Below are positions 33,649 to 36,755 of a stretch of 36,755 nucleotides of DNA, piece by piece. The first letter of the stretch is position 1. Each line of letters starts with the position of its first letter. Both the position numbers and the translations under genes were made by a program. This DNA is from an uncultured Myxococcales bacterium (GTDB taxonomy: Bacteria > Myxococcota_A > Bradymonadia > UBA7976 > UBA1532), in NCBI GenBank assembly GCA_903847385.1, contig CAINDO010000464.1, positions 1 to 36,755 of the forward strand, given 5' to 3'. Below the pieces are notes generated by a model. That model did no database searches and was not told where the DNA came from. It saw nothing but the letters and a program-made list of their open reading frames with translations.

Positions 33649-35024
33649 CGCTGACCTCCGCTCAGGCCGAGGCGGCGCCCCAGCTCCGACTGGAACACGT
33701 GCCCGGGATCCCAGGCGTCGCGCACGGCTTTCCACTTGGGCAGCTCGGGGAACATCTGCTCGAACACGTGCCGGGGCACGCGCGAGTCCTTGCCCAGGTA
33801 GATGCGGCCGCCGGCGTCCAGCACGATGCGGTCGAGCCGGTCGAGCAGGTCGAACAGCGGCTGCCCGGCGATGCCGAAGTCCAGCGCGATCATGGGGCCC
33901 GGCGCGGGGAACGAGATGCCGCCATGCTGCCGCTCGCCGAACTCCTTGATCACGGCCAGGAACGAGCCCAGGCCGGAGCGCGTGATCTCCTCGAGCACCA
34001 GCCGGATGGCCTTGTGCGACGGATCCGGCGGCACCACGAACTGGTACTGCAGGAAGCCGCGGTTGCCGTACATGCGGTTCCAGTTCCGCACCGCGTCCAG
34101 CGGGAAGAAGAACGGCTCGTAGTGCACGATGCTGTTCACCTGCCCCTTGGGGTGCTTGCGGAAATAGACCTCGTTGAAGGCCTTGATGGTCGCCTGGTTG
34201 AGCATCCAGTCCGGCCCATCGACGGGGAAGTTGATCAGGGCCGGCGCGGCGCGCCCGAGGCGCGACAGAAGCGACAGGCCGCCCGTGGTGCCCGCGGGCG
34301 CATGACGACCGCGCATGAAGATGCCGCGGCCGGTGGCCTTGCCCGTGGTCACGCAGTCCAGCCAGCTCACCGTGTGCGTGAAGTGGCCGCTCTCGGCGCT
34401 GACCTCGAAGAACTGCTCCAGGTTCTCGACGCGGATCGACTCCATCTCGATGTACGGATTGTCGATGCGCGCGAGCTGCAGCTCGCAGGACAGGATCAGG
34501 CCGGTCAGGCCCATGCCGCCCACGGTGGCCCAGAACAGCTCCGGCTCCTCGTCCGGCCCGCAGGTGACCACGCGGCCGTCGGCCACCAGCAGCTCGACGC
34601 GCCGGATATGGTCGGCGAACGAGCCGTCCACGTGGTGGTTCTTGCCGTGGATGTCGCAGGCGATGGCGCCGCCCACGGTCACGAACTGCGTGCCCGGCAC
34701 CACCGGCGGGAAGAAGCCCCGCGGCACGAAGGTGTGGAGGATCTCCTCGAGCGAGACGCCGGCCTCGCAGCGCAGCCAGCCCGTCTCCGGGTCGAAGGCC
34801 AGCATGCGGTCCAGGCGGCGCGTCAGGACGACGCGGCCCTCGCGCAGCAGCGCGGCGTCGCCGTAGCAGCGGCCGAGGCCGAAGGCGAGCACGGGGTCAC
34901 CCTGGCGGTCGGCCAGGGCGTCGAGGACCTCTTTACGGCGCTCGGGGCGGGCGACGAGGCTCTCGACCCGGGGATAGCGGCCCCAACCCCAAAGGGTCTG
35001 CTGGGCCCAGCGATTCTGCGACAT
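33645..35024 (-). CDS. dprE1: FAD-linked oxidase, DprE1-like
   Basis: 459 residues. DprE1 oxidises the 2-OH of a polyprenylphosphoryl ribose. The N-terminal half is a VAO-type FAD domain: FGLGRCYGDAAL, then VVPGTQFVTVGGAIACDIHG and KNHHVDGSFADHIRRVELLV, where mycobacterial DprE1 has the very similar CDIHGKNHH block. Later ATVGGMGLTGLILSCELQL and the C-terminal GGRIYLGKDSR with MFPELPKWKAVRDAWDPGHV complete the family. GGAG lies nine bases before the ATG. The gene precedes and overlaps the SDR partner. It is probably peripheral to the inner membrane. Related alditol oxidases are possible, but the pairing favours DprE1. Confidence 0.85.
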   Translation of the reverse strand: MSQNRWAQQTLWGWGRYPRVESLVARPERRKEVLDALADRQGDPVLAFGLGRCYGDAALLREGRVVLTRRLDRMLAFDPETGWLRCEAGVSLEEILHTFVPRGFFPPVVPGTQFVTVGGAIACDIHGKNHHVDGSFADHIRRVELLVADGRVVTCGPDEEPELFWATVGGMGLTGLILSCELQLARIDNPYIEMESIRVENLEQFFEVSAESGHFTHTVSWLDCVTTGKATGRGIFMRGRHAPAGTTGGLSLLSRLGRAAPALINFPVDGPDWMLNQATIKAFNEVYFRKHPKGQVNSIVHYEPFFFPLDAVRNWNRMYGNRGFLQYQFVVPPDPSHKAIRLVLEEITRSGLGSFLAVIKEFGERQHGGISFPAPGPMIALDFGIAGQPLFDLLDRLDRIVLDAGGRIYLGKDSRVPRHVFEQMFPELPKWKAVRDAWDPGHVFQSELGRRLGLSGGQR

Positions 35025-35067
35025 GGCGGATGGCTCCGAAGGGGAGGGCTGCGTGACGCGGCGCGTC

Positions 35068-35097
35068 AATATGCCCCAAGGGTCGACTTCGGTGCAA
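35068..35097 (-). promoter_or_regulatory. Candidate promoter of the dprE1-dprE2 pair
   Basis: On the minus strand TTGCAC (35092-35097) and CATATT (35068-35073) have an 18-base spacer and lie 44 bases before the dprE1 ATG, just downstream of a strong hairpin. The CATATT element is the only AT-rich stretch in this gap. Confidence 0.4.
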
Positions 35098-35110
35098 TCC
35101 CGCGCGAGCC

Positions 35111-35130
35111 CGCGCGGCCCGAGCCGCGCG
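35111..35130 (-). terminator. Strong GC hairpin after the SPFH/zinc-ribbon gene
   Basis: CGCGCGG and CCGCGCG form a perfect 7-bp stem with a 6-base loop. It begins two bases after the stop codon of the minus-strand gene at 35133. There is no T-tract, so termination may be Rho-assisted. It separates that gene from dprE1. Confidence 0.5.
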
Positions 35131-35132
35131 TC

Positions 35133-36455
35133 TCAGGTCGGCCCCGTCCCCGCTTGCGCCGAGCCGCACTGCGGACAGAACTTGGCGCGCACGGAGACGT
35201 CCGTGCCGCAGGTGGCGCAGGCCTTGCGCTGCGGCGCCCCGCACTGCGCGCAGAAGCGGGCGTTGGGCGGCAGCGCGTTCAGGCAGCGGTGGCACGAGAG
35301 CGCGGCCTCGGGTGTGACGGCCGCGGACTGCCCGTGCGTCTGGTTGGCGAAGCCGCCGCCGTTGAGCACGCGGCTGCCGCCCGTCGTGCGGAGCTCCAGG
35401 GCCAGCGGGCCGGTCAGGCTCTCCATCTCGAAGCGGCGGACGACGAGCCCGGCCTCGGCGAAGGCGCGCTCGATGGTCGGCCGCGCGCGGTCGATCACGC
35501 TCCCGGACTCCTGCAGCAGGCGCTCGGCGCTCCAGCCCTCGGTCTGCGCCAGCTCGCGCAGGGCCTCGCCGAAGCGACCCGCGGCCATGCGGCGCACGCG
35601 GGTCTCGAACTCCTCGGTCGGCAGGAAACCCGTGCGGCAGAAGCGCGGGAACGCCCGCGAAGCGTCCCCGATGCGCACGCTGAAGCGCCCGAAGGCCCGC
35701 AGCGGCACCGGCTCCGCGCCGGTCGTCGCGCCCGGTACGGCGATGGGGTCCACGCTGCCCCAGCGGAGCATGTCCGTGGGCCCCAGCGAGATGAAGGTCA
35801 GCCGCGCCGCCACCGGCCCGGACTGCCAGCCGGCGCTCTCCGCCAGCACCGGCAGGGTCTCGGGCGTCGCCTCGTGCACGCCGTCCGGCAGCAGGTCGAA
35901 GCTCGAGGGCTCGCGGAACACCGCCAGGGCCTGCCCGCGGGCGACCATCAGCTTGGCGCCGTAGGCCAGGGGCGCGGTGCCCGCCGGGAACGACCAGAAG
36001 GTCCCCGCCTGCGCCTCGTCGTCCCAGGAGACCCAGTCGACGGGCTGCCCGGCGATCCACGGCACGATCTCCGCGGGGCGGGACAGGATGCGCTCGGCGG
36101 GCGCCAGGGCCAGGCGCTCGCCCACACCCAGGCCCAGGGCCATCGCGCGCAGGGCGTCGCGCTCGCCGTCCGTCGGCCCGCCGTCGATCTCGGCCAGCAC
36201 GCGGCAGGCGCGCACCATCAGGCGACGAATCCAGTGGGAGTCCAGCTCGCGGCGCGCGTCGGCGAAGTCGAAGGGCGTGGCGATCAGGGCGTCCAGGTCC
36301 GCCGGCGCGCCCGCGGCGTCGAGGAAGTGGCCCAGGAGCGCCCGCTCGTCCGCCGTGATGCCGTCGCTGGCGGCCACGTGGTACAGGCCGCGGGCGAAGG
36401 CCAGCGCGCGCGGGGGCGTCCAGAGTTGCGGGTCGAAGAGGGCGGGGGCAGACAA
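35133..36455 (-). CDS. TerB-like / SPFH / double zinc-ribbon protein
   Basis: About 440 residues from a TTG at 36455 with GGAG eight bases upstream. Residues 10-125 resemble a TerB-like helical domain (ARGLYHVAASDGITADERALLGHFLDAAG). The middle part (VDWVSWDDEAQAGTFWSFPAG, KLMVARGQALAVF, PVLAESAGWQSGPVAARLTF) resembles bacterial SPFH/virion-core-like proteins. The C-terminus has zinc-ribbon Cys pairs: CHRC...CAQCG, and CATCG...CPQCG. SPFH proteins form oligomeric scaffolds, and zinc ribbons often bind nucleic acid or protein partners. A longer start at 36575 would overlap the divergent lipoprotein gene. The function is unknown; a role in envelope stress or phage defence is only speculation. 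Confidence 0.7.
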   Translation of the reverse strand: MSAPALFDPQLWTPPRALAFARGLYHVAASDGITADERALLGHFLDAAGAPADLDALIATPFDFADARRELDSHWIRRLMVRACRVLAEIDGGPTDGERDALRAMALGLGVGERLALAPAERILSRPAEIVPWIAGQPVDWVSWDDEAQAGTFWSFPAGTAPLAYGAKLMVARGQALAVFREPSSFDLLPDGVHEATPETLPVLAESAGWQSGPVAARLTFISLGPTDMLRWGSVDPIAVPGATTGAEPVPLRAFGRFSVRIGDASRAFPRFCRTGFLPTEEFETRVRRMAAGRFGEALRELAQTEGWSAERLLQESGSVIDRARPTIERAFAEAGLVVRRFEMESLTGPLALELRTTGGSRVLNGGGFANQTHGQSAAVTPEAALSCHRCLNALPPNARFCAQCGAPQRKACATCGTDVSVRAKFCPQCGSAQAGTGPT

Positions 36456-36524
36456 GCGAGGGACTCCGAAGCAGGGCGGCGAATTGCACTTGCCGCCGGA
36501 TGGGTCGATGTCAGGATAGCCCCC

Positions 36525-36755
36525 ATGGGGAGCAAATTCGTTTTCGAATCCGGGCGAGGTGCGCGATTCCTTCACCGAATCGGCGCAAAGGGCGCGCGAC
36601 CTGAGTTTCTGCTGGCCGTGCTCCTCGGCGCGTGTCTCGAGACGAAGACCTCGGACGCGCCCGCGGACGCCGCCGCGCCCGCTCCCATGCCGGACGCTGC
36701 GCCCGCGAGCGACGCTGCGCCCGGGCCCGTCGCCGACGCCGAGGGCGCCCGAGCC
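36525..36755 (+). CDS. PDA-linker lipoprotein, 3' end outside window
   Basis: 77 codons are visible from an ATG at 36525 to the right edge with no stop. AGGA lies nine bases upstream. After about 27 residues including several Arg comes FLLAVLLGAC, a short hydrophobic core ending in a lipobox. The linker then repeats PADAAAP/MPDAAPASDAAPG. This is the same architecture as the lipoprotein at 3248-3713 and the anchored peroxidase at 15243-16757. The long basic N-terminus is unusual for a signal peptide, so the true start could be later. The functional domain lies outside the window. Confidence 0.55.
   Translation, partial: MGSKFVFESGRGARFLHRIGAKGARPEFLLAVLLGACLETKTSDAPADAAAPAPMPDAAPASDAAPGPVADAEGARA

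Overview
The window is very GC-rich with strong G/C third-position preference. It is rich in lipoproteins with Gly-rich or Pro-Asp-Ala ('PDAAP') linkers, thrombospondin type 3 repeats, FG-GAP/ASPIC domains and collagen-like surface proteins, and it carries a myxobacterial-style carotenoid locus. This points to a free-living Myxococcota-like (delta-proteobacterial lineage) chromosome. I infer that from gene content; no rRNA or other taxonomic marker is present. I saw no tRNA, rRNA, IS element, phage gene or CRISPR array. No stretch longer than about 300 bases lacks a gene.

Layout. 1-5428: a truncated Gly-rich lipoprotein, an unknown lipoprotein and a small membrane-anchored twin-CX3C protein (minus); a PanE-like ketopantoate reductase overlapping exonuclease III (plus); a PDA-repeat lipoprotein broken by an apparent one-base frameshift (minus); and glutamyl-tRNA synthetase (plus). 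5436-15166: a secretion/surface island. A 1297-residue protein on the minus strand joins a permease-like membrane domain, cysteine-paired repeats, FG-GAP repeats and an ASPIC/UnbV domain. It diverges from three plus-strand genes: an FKBP-like lipoprotein, a 12-repeat thrombospondin-type-3 lipoprotein and a 1005-residue collagen-like protein ending in two copies of a ~150-residue Cys/Trp-rich domain. 15243-21474: a minus-strand run of a secreted unknown protein, GalT-like transferase, glycogen synthase, acyl-CoA carboxylase beta subunit and a lipid-anchored di-heme peroxidase.

21516-30840 is the carotenoid locus. A plus-strand operon crtI-crtB-cruA-acyltransferase converges on a minus-strand operon crtD-like-crtC-glycosyltransferase, and crtE diverges from the latter. 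Together these could build GGPP, phytoene and lycopene, close one ring with a CruA-type cyclase, hydrate and desaturate the other end, then glycosylate and acylate it. The predicted product class is a monocyclic carotenoid glycoside ester. Myxobacteria are known to use CrtYc/CrtYd for cyclization, so a CruA-type enzyme here is notable. The crt promoters share an ACAAACRTT-like element, and a perfect dyad lies between the -35 and -10 of the crtD-like promoter, which appears to give a leaderless mRNA.

30853-36755: two divergent LPP20-like lipoprotein units around a symmetric dyad with outward TAGAAT elements; a DprE1/DprE2-like oxidoreductase pair; a TerB-like/SPFH/zinc-ribbon protein; and the start of another PDA lipoprotein at the right edge.
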